64,000 nt of DNA, taken from the NCBI RefSeq assembly GCF_007289895.1, contig NZ_CP041660.1, forward strand, positions 2,542,001 through 2,606,000, read 5' to 3'. Positions 35,167 through 44,725 of this stretch are shown here, piece by piece. The position numbers and the translations under genes were made by a program. The stretch is from Catenovulum sediminis (lineage in GTDB: Bacteria > Pseudomonadota > Gammaproteobacteria > Enterobacterales > Alteromonadaceae). The notes under the pieces were generated by a model. The model was not told the origin of the DNA. It saw only the letters and a list, made by a program, of their open reading frames with translations, and searched no databases. How positions within the stretch are numbered: position 1 is the first letter of the stretch; each line of letters begins with the position of its first letter.

Positions 35167-35523
35167 TTAATTTTGGCTCTTCTCTGGTAGCGGAAATAAA
35201 GGCCTCACTTCTACCGTGCCTTTTTCTGCTGGGGGTAGGCTGGCTGCTATTTCTAATGCTTCATCTAAATTTTCTACATCCACAATATAATAACCGCCAA
35301 GTTGCTCGGTGGTTTCGGCAAAGGGGCCATCGGTAATATGGCGTTTACCATTTTTAACCCGCAGGCTGGTAGCTGTTGTCACCGAATGTAATGGCGCTGC
35401 TGAGATCAGTTTACCTTTAACGCTTAACTCTTCGCTAATGCGCATTGATTTTTGGAAACAGGTTTGCATTTCATCTTCGGTCCAACAATTTTCGTCGCTG
35501 TAAATCAATAACATGTATTGCAT
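35167..35523 (-). CDS. YCII/DGPF-domain protein
   Basis: A 118-residue protein of the YciI-like family; ATG 35523 with AAGGA upstream. The family signature DGPFAETTEQLGGYYIVDVE gives the DGPF motif, and MQYMLLIYSDENCWTEDE starts the ferredoxin-like fold. Its function is unknown, but DGPF proteins are commonly paired with ECF42 sigma factors, as here. It starts 10 bases after the stop of the fused gene upstream, so the two are one operon. Confidence 0.85.
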   Translation of the reverse strand: MQYMLLIYSDENCWTEDEMQTCFQKSMRISEELSVKGKLISAAPLHSVTTATSLRVKNGKRHITDGPFAETTEQLGGYYIVDVENLDEALEIAASLPPAEKGTVEVRPLFPLPEKSQN

Positions 35524-35533
35524 TTTAAATTCC

Positions 35534-36406
35534 TTATTTATCTGTTGTATTGGGCTCTTCATTCGGTATCATTACCATCCAAGCTACACCAAATTGATCG
35601 GTGACTTGGCCATAAAGAGGTGACCAAAAAGTTGCTGTCAATGGCATATTAATTTGGCCATTTTTGGCCAGCGCATTAAAGATTCTATGCGCTTCGTCGT
35701 GGTCATTTAGGGTTAACGCTAAACTAAAACCACTCATATTGGTGCCATCACCACAGCCATCTGAGGCAAATACTTTGCTATCAGCGATATTAAATTCGCA
35801 GTGCATAATTTTATTTTCAAAGCCTGGCGCTAATAAATCTTCTGGCAGCGGATCGGGGCTGTCATTAAAGCGCATTAACATACTAATACTGGCACCTAGG
35901 TGTTCTTGGTAATAGTTAATCGCTTCTTCGCAGCGACCAGAAAAAAACAGGTAATTATTAATAGTGGCTTGTTTCATCGTATTTTGCATAGCAAGAGTGT
36001 CGCACAGATGTTGTTCTTTTTTGGCAAATTCCCCTGTGTTATCCCAGTCGGCATAATCTTCCATACCATAAAAAGTGCGAATTTCTATATCTGAATCTTC
36101 CATCATAGGGTTAGGGCACTTTTTCACCCAGTCTAAGGCTTCATCCATTGAATTTACATTCCATATCCAATAGCCTGCAATCAGTTCATTGGTTTCAACA
36201 AAAGGCCCTTGGATTACTTCACGTTTATTGCCACTAAAGCGCACCCTAAAGCCTTCATTGCTTGGTTTTAAACCGTCACCAGATTCCATTACGCCTGCTT
36301 TTACCAGCTCTTCGTTAAACTCACCCATGGCTTTCATGAGTGCTTGAGTAGGCATTACCCCAGCTTCTGAACTATCCGTTGCTTTAACTATTACCATGAC
36401 TTTCAT
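35534..36406 (-). CDS. Fused YCII/DGPF and PhnB-like (VOC) protein
   Basis: A 290-residue protein with AGGAG before ATG 36406. Residues 1-130 are a YCII domain (MKVMVIVKATDSSEAGVMP; QGPFVETNELIAGYWIWNV, a Q in place of the D). Residues 144-285 are a PhnB-like vicinal oxygen chelate domain (MKQATINNYLFFSGRCEEAI, FGVAWMVMIP). These are usually separate genes, and the linker (EFAKKEQHLCDTLAMQNT) looks like a former junction. The function is unknown. It lies between the ECF sigma gene and the second DGPF gene. Confidence 0.8.
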   Translation of the reverse strand: MKVMVIVKATDSSEAGVMPTQALMKAMGEFNEELVKAGVMESGDGLKPSNEGFRVRFSGNKREVIQGPFVETNELIAGYWIWNVNSMDEALDWVKKCPNPMMEDSDIEIRTFYGMEDYADWDNTGEFAKKEQHLCDTLAMQNTMKQATINNYLFFSGRCEEAINYYQEHLGASISMLMRFNDSPDPLPEDLLAPGFENKIMHCEFNIADSKVFASDGCGDGTNMSGFSLALTLNDHDEAHRIFNALAKNGQINMPLTATFWSPLYGQVTDQFGVAWMVMIPNEEPNTTDK

Positions 36407-36526
36407 AAATTTCTCCTGATAAATTTAAAAACTAAATGTTATTGCTTGTTGTGTACTGATTAATCGAACGAACTAAAAACAAATCGACAAGCAATGAAAT
36501 TTTTTTAAATAATTTATAAAAGTGAG

Positions 36527-37771
36527 TTATTGGCTTTTTAGTTGGGCTAATTTTTGCACTAAAAATCGTTGTTCAGGTGCTTGTTTGACTAGCGCTAATG
36601 CCTGTTCAAATGCGGCAATGGCGGCAGTGATTTGGCCTGAGCGAGCAAGTAATTCGCCACGAGCTGAATGGAGTTTATGATACTCTTGCAACTTACCACT
36701 GGCTAAAATGCTGTCTATTATGTTTAATCCTGCTTTTGCACCATCACGCATGGCAATAGCCACTGCCAGATTAAGCTCAATAACAGGGGAGGGTTCAACT
36801 TGCAATAAAAGGGAGTAAAGCGCAATGATTTGTTCCCAGTCTGTGGTGTTGGTTGATTGAGTGTGTACCGCAGCAATTGCGGCTTGTAGTGTGTAAGAGC
36901 CAACTTGGCCGCTAGCAATGGCTTGTTGAACTAAGGCTGTGCCCTCATCAATATAGGCTTGCTGCCATAGGTTGCGGTCTTGGTTTTCTAGCAATATTAT
37001 ATTACCGTCGCCGTCGGTACGCGCATACCGCCTAGATTCATGCAATAACATTAAGGCTAGCAGTCCCATAACTTCTGAATCTTTTAATAAAGATAAGACT
37101 AAGCGGGCAAGACGTATGGCCTCATTAGACAAATCAACACGTAATAAAGAGTCACCATTTGACGCAGCATACCCTTCGTTAAAAACCAGATAGATCACAG
37201 ACAACACGCCATCAAGTCTATCGGATAACTCACTTTTTTGAGGAATAACAAAAGGTATGTTGGTTTGTTTAATTTTATTTTTTCCCCTGACAATTCGTTG
37301 AGCCATTGTTGAAGGCGATACCAAATATGCGCTGGCAATTTCTTCTGTAGATAAACCACAGACTTCACGTAAGGTTAAAGGAATTTGTATTTGCGGAGCT
37401 ATAGCTGGATGACAACACGTAAAGATCATACGCAACTGGTCGTCTTCTATCTCTTGCTGGCCAATTTCTTGATTGTATTCTTCAAGCTCATGGATTAATT
37501 GTTGAATGTCAGTTTCTAGTTCACTAAAACGTTTGTTGCGCCTGAGGCTATCTATGGCTTTAAAACGGGCGGTTGAGATTAACCAGGGTGTAGGGTTAGT
37601 GGGTATTCCTTTTTTAGCCCAAGATTCAACGGCGACTGAAAACGCCTCATGCATGGCTTCTTCTGCTAGCTCAAAATCACCTACTAAGCGTACCAAGGTG
37701 GCAAGTACTTTGCCGCTTTGTTCTTTGTAAAGTTGAGATAATTGCCGATTGAGGTTGCTGTTATTTTCCAT
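36527..37771 (-). CDS. ECF42-type RNA polymerase sigma factor with C-terminal extension
   Basis: A 414-residue protein. Sigma region 2 (LYKEQSGKVLATLVRLVGDF, AEEAMHEAFSVAVESW, TARFKAIDSLRRNKR) and region 4 (LTLREVCGLSTEEIASAYLV, SPSTMAQRIVRGKNKIK) occupy 1-180. A long C-terminal part (DUF6596 and TPR-like, ~200-414; GELLARSGQITAAIAAFEQA) follows. This architecture defines ECF42 sigma factors, which lack a classical anti-sigma and control DGPF genes. It starts the cluster of two YCII genes downstream on the same strand. Confidence 0.9.
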   Translation of the reverse strand: MENNSNLNRQLSQLYKEQSGKVLATLVRLVGDFELAEEAMHEAFSVAVESWAKKGIPTNPTPWLISTARFKAIDSLRRNKRFSELETDIQQLIHELEEYNQEIGQQEIEDDQLRMIFTCCHPAIAPQIQIPLTLREVCGLSTEEIASAYLVSPSTMAQRIVRGKNKIKQTNIPFVIPQKSELSDRLDGVLSVIYLVFNEGYAASNGDSLLRVDLSNEAIRLARLVLSLLKDSEVMGLLALMLLHESRRYARTDGDGNIILLENQDRNLWQQAYIDEGTALVQQAIASGQVGSYTLQAAIAAVHTQSTNTTDWEQIIALYSLLLQVEPSPVIELNLAVAIAMRDGAKAGLNIIDSILASGKLQEYHKLHSARGELLARSGQITAAIAAFEQALALVKQAPEQRFLVQKLAQLKSQ

Positions 37772-38047
37772 TTACACTCGCGTTGACTATAGCTAATTCC
37801 CCTTTCGTTACAATAGAGTAACTTAAGTTTGCTGCGTAAACAATGAGCCTAAATTGGCACTGGAGTTTCCGCCCGTAAACGGCAGTATTAAAATTTTTTT
37901 TGAGAACATTACCATGGTCTGCTCGTTTGCGATTGACTGACGCTAAATAATTTGCAGCTAAGCTTTCGCTTTTGGCACCGTTCAGGCGCTACGAAGTTAT
38001 GCTTGTAATTTGTTAGCTTATGGTTAGATCAAGATATGTGAAGTTTG

Positions 38048-38161
38048 AGGTGGCAACCTCGCCAGCCACATCTCGGCACATGAGTCGCTCGCTGTGGCTG
38101 CTCCCTTCCGGGCCTGACCAGATTAACGAGGTATCATTGCGAGAGGACCAACAAGGTCACC
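38048..38161 (-). ncRNA. ffs: Signal recognition particle RNA (small, 4.5S type)
   Basis: On the minus strand, CTGGTCAGGCCCGGAAGGG followed by AGCAGCC is the conserved SRP RNA apical region (GGAAGG-type loop with the AGCAGCC strand). Flanking arms GGTG (near 38161) and CCACC (near 38049) close the hairpin, giving about 114 nt. It binds Ffh and targets membrane proteins. The 590 bases between the sigma gene and aroA hold nothing else I recognise (37772-38047 and 38162-38362 are empty apart from the aroA promoter). Ends are approximate. Confidence 0.9.
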
Positions 38162-38311
38162 ATAATGAGACGGCTCGAATTATCCATATTCACAGCCTGA
38201 TAGCAAGTACAATCCCAGATATTTAACGTTAATCTGTTTTGATTGCTGGTTTATTGAACGATATAGGTCAGCTTTTGTATTATCTAAATCGCATTGAGTG
38301 CCAATACCCGT

Positions 38312-38317
38312 TATAAT
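38312..38317 (+). promoter_or_regulatory. Probable -10 box for aroA
   Basis: TATAAT about 46 bases before the aroA ATG, in the context CCCGTTATAATTCGGCC. No clear -35. Confidence 0.4.
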
Positions 38318-38362
38318 TCGGCCAAGCAAATTTTAATCATCACAACATAAAGAGCTGAATGA

Positions 38363-39649
38363 ATGGAAAGCCTTACAATTGCACCAATTTCACATGTAAA
38401 TGGTGAAGTAACCATACCGGGTTCAAAAAGTTTATCTAACCGTATTTTGCTTTTGGCTGCATTGGCCGAAGGCGAAACGCATATTACAAATTTATTAGAC
38501 AGTGACGATATTCGTCATATGTTGGCTGCGCTTAAAAAATTAGGTGTTAGTTATCAGCTGTCTGACGATAAATCAGAGTGTAAGGTGTCAGGTTTAGGGC
38601 ATGCGATAAATTTTGAGGGTAGCGAAGAATTATTTTTAGGTAATGCCGGTACAGCCATGCGCCCATTAGCCGCAGCTTTATGTTTGGGTAAAGGTGAGTT
38701 TGTTTTAACGGGCGAACCACGTATGTTTGAGAGACCTATCGGGCATTTGGTTGATGCACTGCGTCAGGTTGGTGCGGATATTGAGTATTTAAAAGATACT
38801 GATTTTCCACCACTTAAAATAAATGCCAATGGTTTAGCGGGTGGCCGTGTTGAAATTAAAGGCAGTATTTCAAGCCAGTTTTTAACGGCGCTATTAATGG
38901 CTGCACCTTTAGCCAAAGACGATATGGAAATTGTGGTTATCGACGAGTTGGTTTCAAAGCCTTACATTGAGATAACCTTGCATTTGATGAAGCAGTTTGG
39001 CGTTGAAGTTGAAAACCAGAATTATCAAGTATTTAAAGTGAAAGGTGGTCAAACTTATCAATCACCTGGCCGCATTTTGGTTGAAGGTGATGCGTCTTCT
39101 GCTTCTTATTTCCTTGCTGCAGCGGCAATTAAAGGCGGCACAATTAAAGTAAACGGTGTCGGTAATAAGAGTGTACAGGGCGATGCGCGTTTTGCTGAGG
39201 TTTTAGAGCAAATGGGTGCAATTGTTGAGTGGGCGGATGAGTCTATTACGGTTACTAATAATGGACCGTTAAAAGCAGTTGATGTTGATTTAAATCATAT
39301 CCCCGATGCCGCTATGACCATTGCAACCGCAGCATTATTTGCCGAAGGTACCACTGCCATTCGTAATATCTACAACTGGCGTGTGAAAGAAACTGATCGT
39401 TTATCTGCGATGGCAACCGAGCTGCGCAAAGTAGGTGCAACGGTAGAAGAGGGCGAAGATTATATTGTTGTTGAGCCGCCAGCTGAAGTACAAACAGCGG
39501 CAATTGACACTTATAATGATCACCGTATGGCGATGTGTTTTTCGCTAGCGGCTATGGGTAAAAACCCGATGATTATTAATGATCCAAAATGTACGGCGAA
39601 AACATTCCCTAATTATTTTGAATTGTTTGAATCGGTTGTTGAGCGATAA
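38363..39649 (+). CDS. aroA: 3-phosphoshikimate 1-carboxyvinyltransferase (EPSP synthase)
   Basis: A 428-residue shikimate-pathway enzyme that joins shikimate-3-phosphate and PEP. Motifs: [20 protein letters not shown] (substrate Lys/Ser), [17 protein letters not shown] (the class I GNAGTA/R motif), [33 protein letters not shown] and the C-terminal [15 protein letters not shown]. Length is normal (E. coli 427), and the class I motif predicts glyphosate sensitivity. It is followed by the repeat array instead of a terminator. Confidence 0.97.
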   Translation: MESLTIAPISHVNGEVTIPGSKSLSNRILLLAALAEGETHITNLLDSDDIRHMLAALKKLGVSYQLSDDKSECKVSGLGHAINFEGSEELFLGNAGTAMRPLAAALCLGKGEFVLTGEPRMFERPIGHLVDALRQVGADIEYLKDTDFPPLKINANGLAGGRVEIKGSISSQFLTALLMAAPLAKDDMEIVVIDELVSKPYIEITLHLMKQFGVEVENQNYQVFKVKGGQTYQSPGRILVEGDASSASYFLAAAAIKGGTIKVNGVGNKSVQGDARFAEVLEQMGAIVEWADESITVTNNGPLKAVDVDLNHIPDAAMTIATAALFAEGTTAIRNIYNWRVKETDRLSAMATELRKVGATVEEGEDYIVVEPPAEVQTAAIDTYNDHRMAMCFSLAAMGKNPMIINDPKCTAKTFPNYFELFESVVER

Positions 39650-39669
39650 TCGCTTTGAGCTTTGAGCTT

Positions 39670-40622
39670 CGAGCCGTGTAGGTCGGCCCTTTAGGGCGAC
39701 GGGTTTTAGGTTTTAAGCTTCGAGTCGTGTAGGTCGACCCTTTAGGGCGACGGGTTTTAGTTTTATGCTGCGAGTCGTGTAGGTCGGCCTTTTAGGGCGA
39801 CGGGTTTGCGTTTCAAGAGCACTTTTGTTTCTTTCGGGCGTCATTTCATCGTTCAAAATCAGTGGCTTATGCTTTGTCGGGCTGAAGCCGCGACCTACAT
39901 TTTAGTTTTAAGCTTCGAGCCGTGTAGGTCGACGGGTTTGCGTTTCAAGAGCACTTTTGTTTCCTTCGGGCATCATTTGCTCGTTCAAAACCTGTGGTTT
40001 ATGCTTTGTCGGGCTAAAGCCGCGACCTACATTTTAGTTTCAAGCTTCGAGTCGTGTAGGTCGACCCTTTAGGGCGACGGGTTTTAGTTTTATGCTTCGA
40101 GCCGTGTAGGTCGACCCTTTAGGGCGACGGGTTTTAGGTTTTATGCTGCGAGTCGTGTAGGTCGACCCTTTAGGGCGACGGGTTTTAGTTTTATGCTGCG
40201 AGTCGTGTAGGTCGGCCTTTTAGGGCGACGGGTTTGCGTTTCAAGAGCACTTTTGTTTCTTTCGGGCGTCATTTCATCGTTCAAAATCAGTGGCTTATGC
40301 TTTGTCGGGCTAAAGCCGCGACCTACATTTTAGTTTTATGCTGCGAGTCGTGTAGGTCGACCCTTTAGGGCGACGGGTTTTAGGTTTCGAGGGTATTTTT
40401 GTTTCTTTAGGGCGACATTTCTTCGTTTAAAACCTGTGGTTTATGCTTTGTCGGGCTGAAGCCGCGACCTACATTTTAGTTTCAAGCTTCGAGTCGTGTA
40501 GGTCGACCCTTTAGGGCGACGGGTTTTAGGTTTCGAGGGTATTTTTGTTTCTCTAGGGCGACATTTCATCGTTCAAAATCAGTGGCTTATGCTTTGTCGG
40601 GCTAAAGCCGCGACCTACATTG
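39670..40622. repeat. Array of REP/BIME-like palindromic repeats
   Basis: The whole 1246-base gap between aroA and ppc is mostly repeats. A forward unit, GAG(C/T)CGTGTAGGTCG then (A/G)CCCTTTAGGGCGACGGG, occurs about ten times (from 39671, 39722, 39772, 39917, 40049, 40099, 40150, 40200, 40345, 40491). An inverted relative, GTCGGGCT(A/G)AAGCCGCGAC then CTACATT, occurs five times (from 39876, 40008, 40304, 40450, 40596). Longer ~110-bp composites link them (around 39801-39905, 39935-40035, 40219-40330, 40378-40480, 40520-40622). It is not a CRISPR: the spacers are themselves repeated. No RAYT transposase is in the window. Bases 40623-40793 appear empty. Confidence 0.9.
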
Positions 40623-40793
40623 CAGCTCGAAGCTCGAATCTCATTTCATTTTTCTGCATTATCTTTGGCTTAACCTTCAATACAATCTTTTGCAAAACTT
40701 TCAACACCAATACGGTGCTTTTTTATTCGATGGATTAAACCTTATTTTGAGTATGGTGATTTGGTCATACCAATGTGGTAGGTTATAGCAAAT

Positions 40794-40834
40794 TCATTTT
40801 CACAGTACGGTTTTGTGGTATCTTGTGAAAATGA
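40794..40834. promoter_or_regulatory. Inverted repeat upstream of ppc
   Basis: TCATTTTCACA (40794-40804) and TGTGAAAATGA (40824-40834) pair perfectly over a 19-base spacer. It lies 62 bases before the ppc ATG and may be a regulator site. Confidence 0.4.
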
Positions 40835-40895
40835 GCGTTAAACTCTTAAACACTGAATCCAGTATTTAAGACGGAAATTAAACAAGAGGTTCTAT

Positions 40896-43523
40896 ATGCA
40901 AAAAGGCATTGATGATTCGTTGTTGGAAACTGTACGCTATTTAGGTACTGAGTTAGGTCAAATTATTCAACAGCATTTAGGTGATGAGTGGTTGGAGAAA
41001 ATAGAGACCGTCCGTAAACAAGGCCGCAAATCTTACTCTGGCGAAAAGCAAGCTACAGAATCTTTACAAAAATTATTTTCTGAAATGTCAGATCAGTCAT
41101 TGCTGACAGTCGGAAGAGCATTTTCTCAATTTTTAAACTTGGCGAATTTGGCAGAGCAAGAGCATACAGTTGCCAATTTAAACGAGCAGGATCCTGTTGC
41201 TGATTTCTTGAGTAAAATTAAATCAGTCGAGCACTGCGAAATGTCGCTGGAAGAGGCAATTGAAAAGTTGTCCATTGAACTTGTGTTAACTGCTCACCCC
41301 ACAGAAGTGACACGCCGTACACTTATCTATAAATATTCACGTTTAGCTGAATGTTTGTCTGAGTTGCATAATGAATCTTTATCGGATGCAAATCGTGCAC
41401 AAGTAGAGCGCAGAATAGCTGAATTGATCAGTCAAGCATGGCACACAGATGAAATTCGTGCGGCTCGCCCGACACCTGTTGATGAAGCGCAATGGGGTTT
41501 CTCCGTTATTGAAAATTCGCTGTGGCAAGCTGTTCCTGATTTCATACGCAAATTAAATGATCAACTAAAAAATGAATTTGATATTGAGTTGCCGTTAAAT
41601 TCAACGCCAATTCGATTTGGTTCATGGATGGGTGGGGATCGCGATGGCAACCCATTCGTTACATCAAAAGTGACCGAAGAAGTACTATTACTCGCTCGCA
41701 AAAGAGCCGCTGTTTTATTTTTAGACGATATCTCAACATTGTATGTTGAATTGTCTATGGCGCAGTGTGATGAGCAGTTACGCGAAAAAGTGGGTGCGGA
41801 TGAGAGAGAGCCGTATCGTGCTATTCTTGGTCAGCTAAAATCTAAGTTACAAGCGACAGTAGAGGGCATTGAAGCTTATCTTGAAGGCGACAGCTATAAA
41901 GAAAACAGCTGGATACAAAAGCAAGAAGAGTTGATAGAGCCGTTGGAGTTATGTTACCAATCACTTGTAAACTGCGGTATGCGCGGGATTGCAAATGGTC
42001 AGTTGCTAGACTCAGTTCGCCGCGCACATTGTTTCGGTGTCAATTTATTGAAGTTGGATATCCGTCAGGATTCAGATCGCCATGATCAAGTTTTTAGCGA
42101 AATTACGCGTTATTTAGGCTTAGGTGATTATTCAAACTGGTCAGAGCAAGACAAGCAAGCATTTTTGTTAAGAGAGCTGGCGTCTAAAAGACCGCTGATC
42201 CCACGCGTATGGGAACCGTCTGCAGAAGTTCAGGAAGTCTTGGATACTTGTAAAGTTGTTGCTAAACAAAGCGAGCAAGCTTTAGGTATTTATATTATTT
42301 CGATGGCACGTGCACCGTCTGATGTATTGGAAGTGCATTTATTACTGCAAGAAAGTGGTATCAAGTGGCCTATGCCAGTGGCACCTTTGTTTGAAACTTT
42401 AGACGATTTAAATAATGCATTTGATAGTATGTCTCGCTTGCTGGATATCGAGTGGTACAGAGGATTTATCAAAAATCATCAATATGTGATGATTGGTTAT
42501 TCTGATTCAGCGAAAGATGCAGGTGCCTTGGCTGCGGGTTGGGCGCAATATCAGGCGCAGGAAGCTTTGGTTGAACTCGCACAAAAACACCAAGTAGAGC
42601 TCACTTTATTCCATGGTCGTGGTGGTACTATTGGGCGGGGTGGTTTACCGGCTCACGGTGCTATCTTATCTCAACCACCGGGATCTTGTTTAGGTGGTTT
42701 GCGTGTAACAGAGCAGGGCGAAACAATTCGGTATAAGTTTGGTACTGAACCACTAGCACAACGCAGTTTTGGTTTATATGCCAGTGCAATACTTGAAGCG
42801 TTAATGTTGCCACCCCCGGCGCCGAAAGATCAGTGGCGTGATGTGATGACTGAAATGGCTAATGATGCGCGTGATAATTACCGAGCTGTTGTTCGTCATG
42901 ATGAAAACTTTGTTGCCTATTTCCGCAGTGCAACGCCTGAGTTGGAGCTGTCGAAATTACCACTGGGTAGTCGCCCTTCAAAACGAAAACCAAACGGTGG
43001 TGTGGAAAGTTTACGTGCTATACCGTGGATTTTTGCTTGGGCTCAAAATCGCTTGGTGTTACCCGCTTGGTTGGGCGTGATGAAAGCATTTAAAGTTTCG
43101 TTGGAAAACGGTAATGAGCCTACCATCAAGGAAATGATGAAAGAATGGCCTTTCTTTGCGTCTCGTTTATCTATGTTGGAAATGGTCTTCATGAAAGCCA
43201 ACCCACAAATGGCCGCTATTTATGACGAGGTTTTAGTTCCTGAAGAATTAAAATACTTTGGTCAGAATTTACGTGATGAGTTGATGGAAAGCCAAGCTTT
43301 GTTATTGCAAATTTTGGAACAAAAAGAAGTCATGGAAAAAGATCCAAGCGGCAAGGAATCCATGCAAATACGGGCTAATTATTTAGAGCCATTGCACCTG
43401 ATGCAAGTTGAGCTGCTAAAACGCGCTCGAGAGGCAGGCGATGAAACTCTGAATCATAACTTAGAACGTGCGTTAATGGTCAGTATTGCTGGTGTTGCGA
43501 CAGGTCTTCGCAATACAGGTTAA
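40896..43523 (+). CDS. ppc: Phosphoenolpyruvate carboxylase
   Basis: An 875-residue enzyme (E. coli 883) that carboxylates PEP to oxaloacetate to feed the citric acid cycle. Catalytic blocks: LTAHPTEVTRRT (H134), FGSWMGGDRDGNPFV (residues 246-260), GYSDSAKDAGALAAGW, LFHGRGGTIGRGGLPAHGA, and the C-terminal AIPWIFAWAQNRLVLPAWLG. The end AGVATGLRNTG is typical. AGAGG precedes the ATG. Strong terminator after the stop. Confidence 0.97.
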   Translation: MQKGIDDSLLETVRYLGTELGQIIQQHLGDEWLEKIETVRKQGRKSYSGEKQATESLQKLFSEMSDQSLLTVGRAFSQFLNLANLAEQEHTVANLNEQDPVADFLSKIKSVEHCEMSLEEAIEKLSIELVLTAHPTEVTRRTLIYKYSRLAECLSELHNESLSDANRAQVERRIAELISQAWHTDEIRAARPTPVDEAQWGFSVIENSLWQAVPDFIRKLNDQLKNEFDIELPLNSTPIRFGSWMGGDRDGNPFVTSKVTEEVLLLARKRAAVLFLDDISTLYVELSMAQCDEQLREKVGADEREPYRAILGQLKSKLQATVEGIEAYLEGDSYKENSWIQKQEELIEPLELCYQSLVNCGMRGIANGQLLDSVRRAHCFGVNLLKLDIRQDSDRHDQVFSEITRYLGLGDYSNWSEQDKQAFLLRELASKRPLIPRVWEPSAEVQEVLDTCKVVAKQSEQALGIYIISMARAPSDVLEVHLLLQESGIKWPMPVAPLFETLDDLNNAFDSMSRLLDIEWYRGFIKNHQYVMIGYSDSAKDAGALAAGWAQYQAQEALVELAQKHQVELTLFHGRGGTIGRGGLPAHGAILSQPPGSCLGGLRVTEQGETIRYKFGTEPLAQRSFGLYASAILEALMLPPPAPKDQWRDVMTEMANDARDNYRAVVRHDENFVAYFRSATPELELSKLPLGSRPSKRKPNGGVESLRAIPWIFAWAQNRLVLPAWLGVMKAFKVSLENGNEPTIKEMMKEWPFFASRLSMLEMVFMKANPQMAAIYDEVLVPEELKYFGQNLRDELMESQALLLQILEQKEVMEKDPSGKESMQIRANYLEPLHLMQVELLKRAREAGDETLNHNLERALMVSIAGVATGLRNTG

Positions 43524-43546
43524 GGATAAATGACTAAAGTTATTCG

Positions 43547-43581
43547 AAAAAAGCCAGTGTATGACACTGGCTTTTTTGTTT
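43547..43581 (+). terminator. Terminator of ppc
   Basis: AAAAAAGCCAGTG (43547-43559), loop TATGA, CACTGGCTTTTTT (43565-43577) then GTTTT. The A and T runs at both ends make it work in both directions, which fits the convergent isocitrate dehydrogenase gene. Confidence 0.88.
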
Positions 43582-43606
43582 TGTCGATTGGATTGTGATT
43601 GGCTTG

Positions 43607-44614
43607 TTATAAACGTTCTAAAACGGCTTGAGTGAATTCAATGGTACCTGCAGAACCACCCAAATCGCGGGTTGTACGATCACCGCTTTCTATCACATCT
43701 TTGACCGCGTTGCGTAATCGGTCTGCTTTATCTTTCATTTCAAGATGTTCTAACATTTGTACTGACGCCAGTATGACGGAAGTTGGGTTGGCTAGGTTTT
43801 TGCCCGCGATATCGGGGGCGCTGCCATGCACCGCTTCAAAAATCGCACAATCTTTACCTATGTTCGCGCCAGGTGCCATGCCTAAACCGCCCACTAAACC
43901 GGCACATAAATCCGATATAATATCGCCAAAAAGATTGGTTGTGACAATGACATCAAATTGATCTGGATTCATAACAAGCTGCATGCAGGTGTTATCAACT
44001 ATCATGTCAGTCGACTCGATTTCTGGGTAACGGGCACCTACTTCTCGAGCTACTTTTAAAAATAAACCCGATGTCGATTTTAAAATATTGGCTTTGTGTA
44101 CTGCAGTTACTTTTTTTCGACCTTCTTTTTTGGCCAGTTCGTAAGCAAAGGTGACGATTGCTTCTGCGCCTTCGCGGGTAATTTGGCTGGTCGCCTCTGC
44201 CGTTTTGCCATCTTCAGATACTTGTTGACCTAAGCCAGAGTACATACCTTGAGTATTTTCCCGGATCGTAACAATATCGATGTTTTCATATCGAGAGCGG
44301 GTCCCTTTAAATGATAAAACAGGGCGTAAATTGGCGTACAATCCAAACTTTTTGCGCAAAGTAACATTAATTGAGGTAAACCCTTCACCGACAGGGGTCG
44401 TCAGTGGGCCTTTTAGTGTCACTTTATTTTTTTCAATTAAATCAATTGTTCTTTGCGGCAGTAATTCACCGGTTTTTTCCAGTGCCGTTAAGCCTGCGTC
44501 TGCATAATGGAACTCAAATCCACAATCTAATTTTTGCAGGATTTGGACAGCTGACTCAATAATACTCGGGCCAATACCATCTCCAGGTATGACAGTTATG
44601 TGCTGTGTGGGCAT
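43607..44614 (-). CDS. Isocitrate dehydrogenase, NAD-type (IDH/IMDH family)
   Basis: A 335-residue enzyme: VIPGDGIGPSIIESA, the substrate loop TSINVTLRKKFGLYANLRPV, TIRENTQGMYSG, the AVHKANILKSTSG lysine block, and NLFGDIISDLCAGLVGGLGM with the metal Asp residues. The IFEAVHGSAPDIAGKNLANP end is typical. The short length and the sequence fit the NAD-dependent isocitrate dehydrogenases found in Shewanella-type genomes, not the 416-residue NADP enzyme. An isopropylmalate or homoisocitrate role is possible but less likely as no leu genes are near. Confidence 0.88.
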   Translation of the reverse strand: MPTQHITVIPGDGIGPSIIESAVQILQKLDCGFEFHYADAGLTALEKTGELLPQRTIDLIEKNKVTLKGPLTTPVGEGFTSINVTLRKKFGLYANLRPVLSFKGTRSRYENIDIVTIRENTQGMYSGLGQQVSEDGKTAEATSQITREGAEAIVTFAYELAKKEGRKKVTAVHKANILKSTSGLFLKVAREVGARYPEIESTDMIVDNTCMQLVMNPDQFDVIVTTNLFGDIISDLCAGLVGGLGMAPGANIGKDCAIFEAVHGSAPDIAGKNLANPTSVILASVQMLEHLEMKDKADRLRNAVKDVIESGDRTTRDLGGSAGTIEFTQAVLERL

Positions 44615-44725
44615 AAGTAACCTCTTATATGCTAAACAGAATTGTAAAGTGCATATTTGTTGGCCGTTTTATACCATTTCGTAGCGGTGATTGCTAGCGT
44701 GTTGCAATATAAGCCTAGGGGGTTG

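Noticed and set aside
38020-38226. Small protein gene on the plus strand between the sigma gene and aroA
   Set aside because: The region is explained by the SRP RNA on the minus strand; the frame has no ribosome site.
39806-40072. 88-residue frame in the repeat array
   Set aside because: Its internal near-duplication comes from the REP composites, not from a gene.
39670-40622. Possible CRISPR array
   Set aside because: The repeats are imperfect palindromes in both orientations and the spaces between them are repeated too. No cas genes are present.
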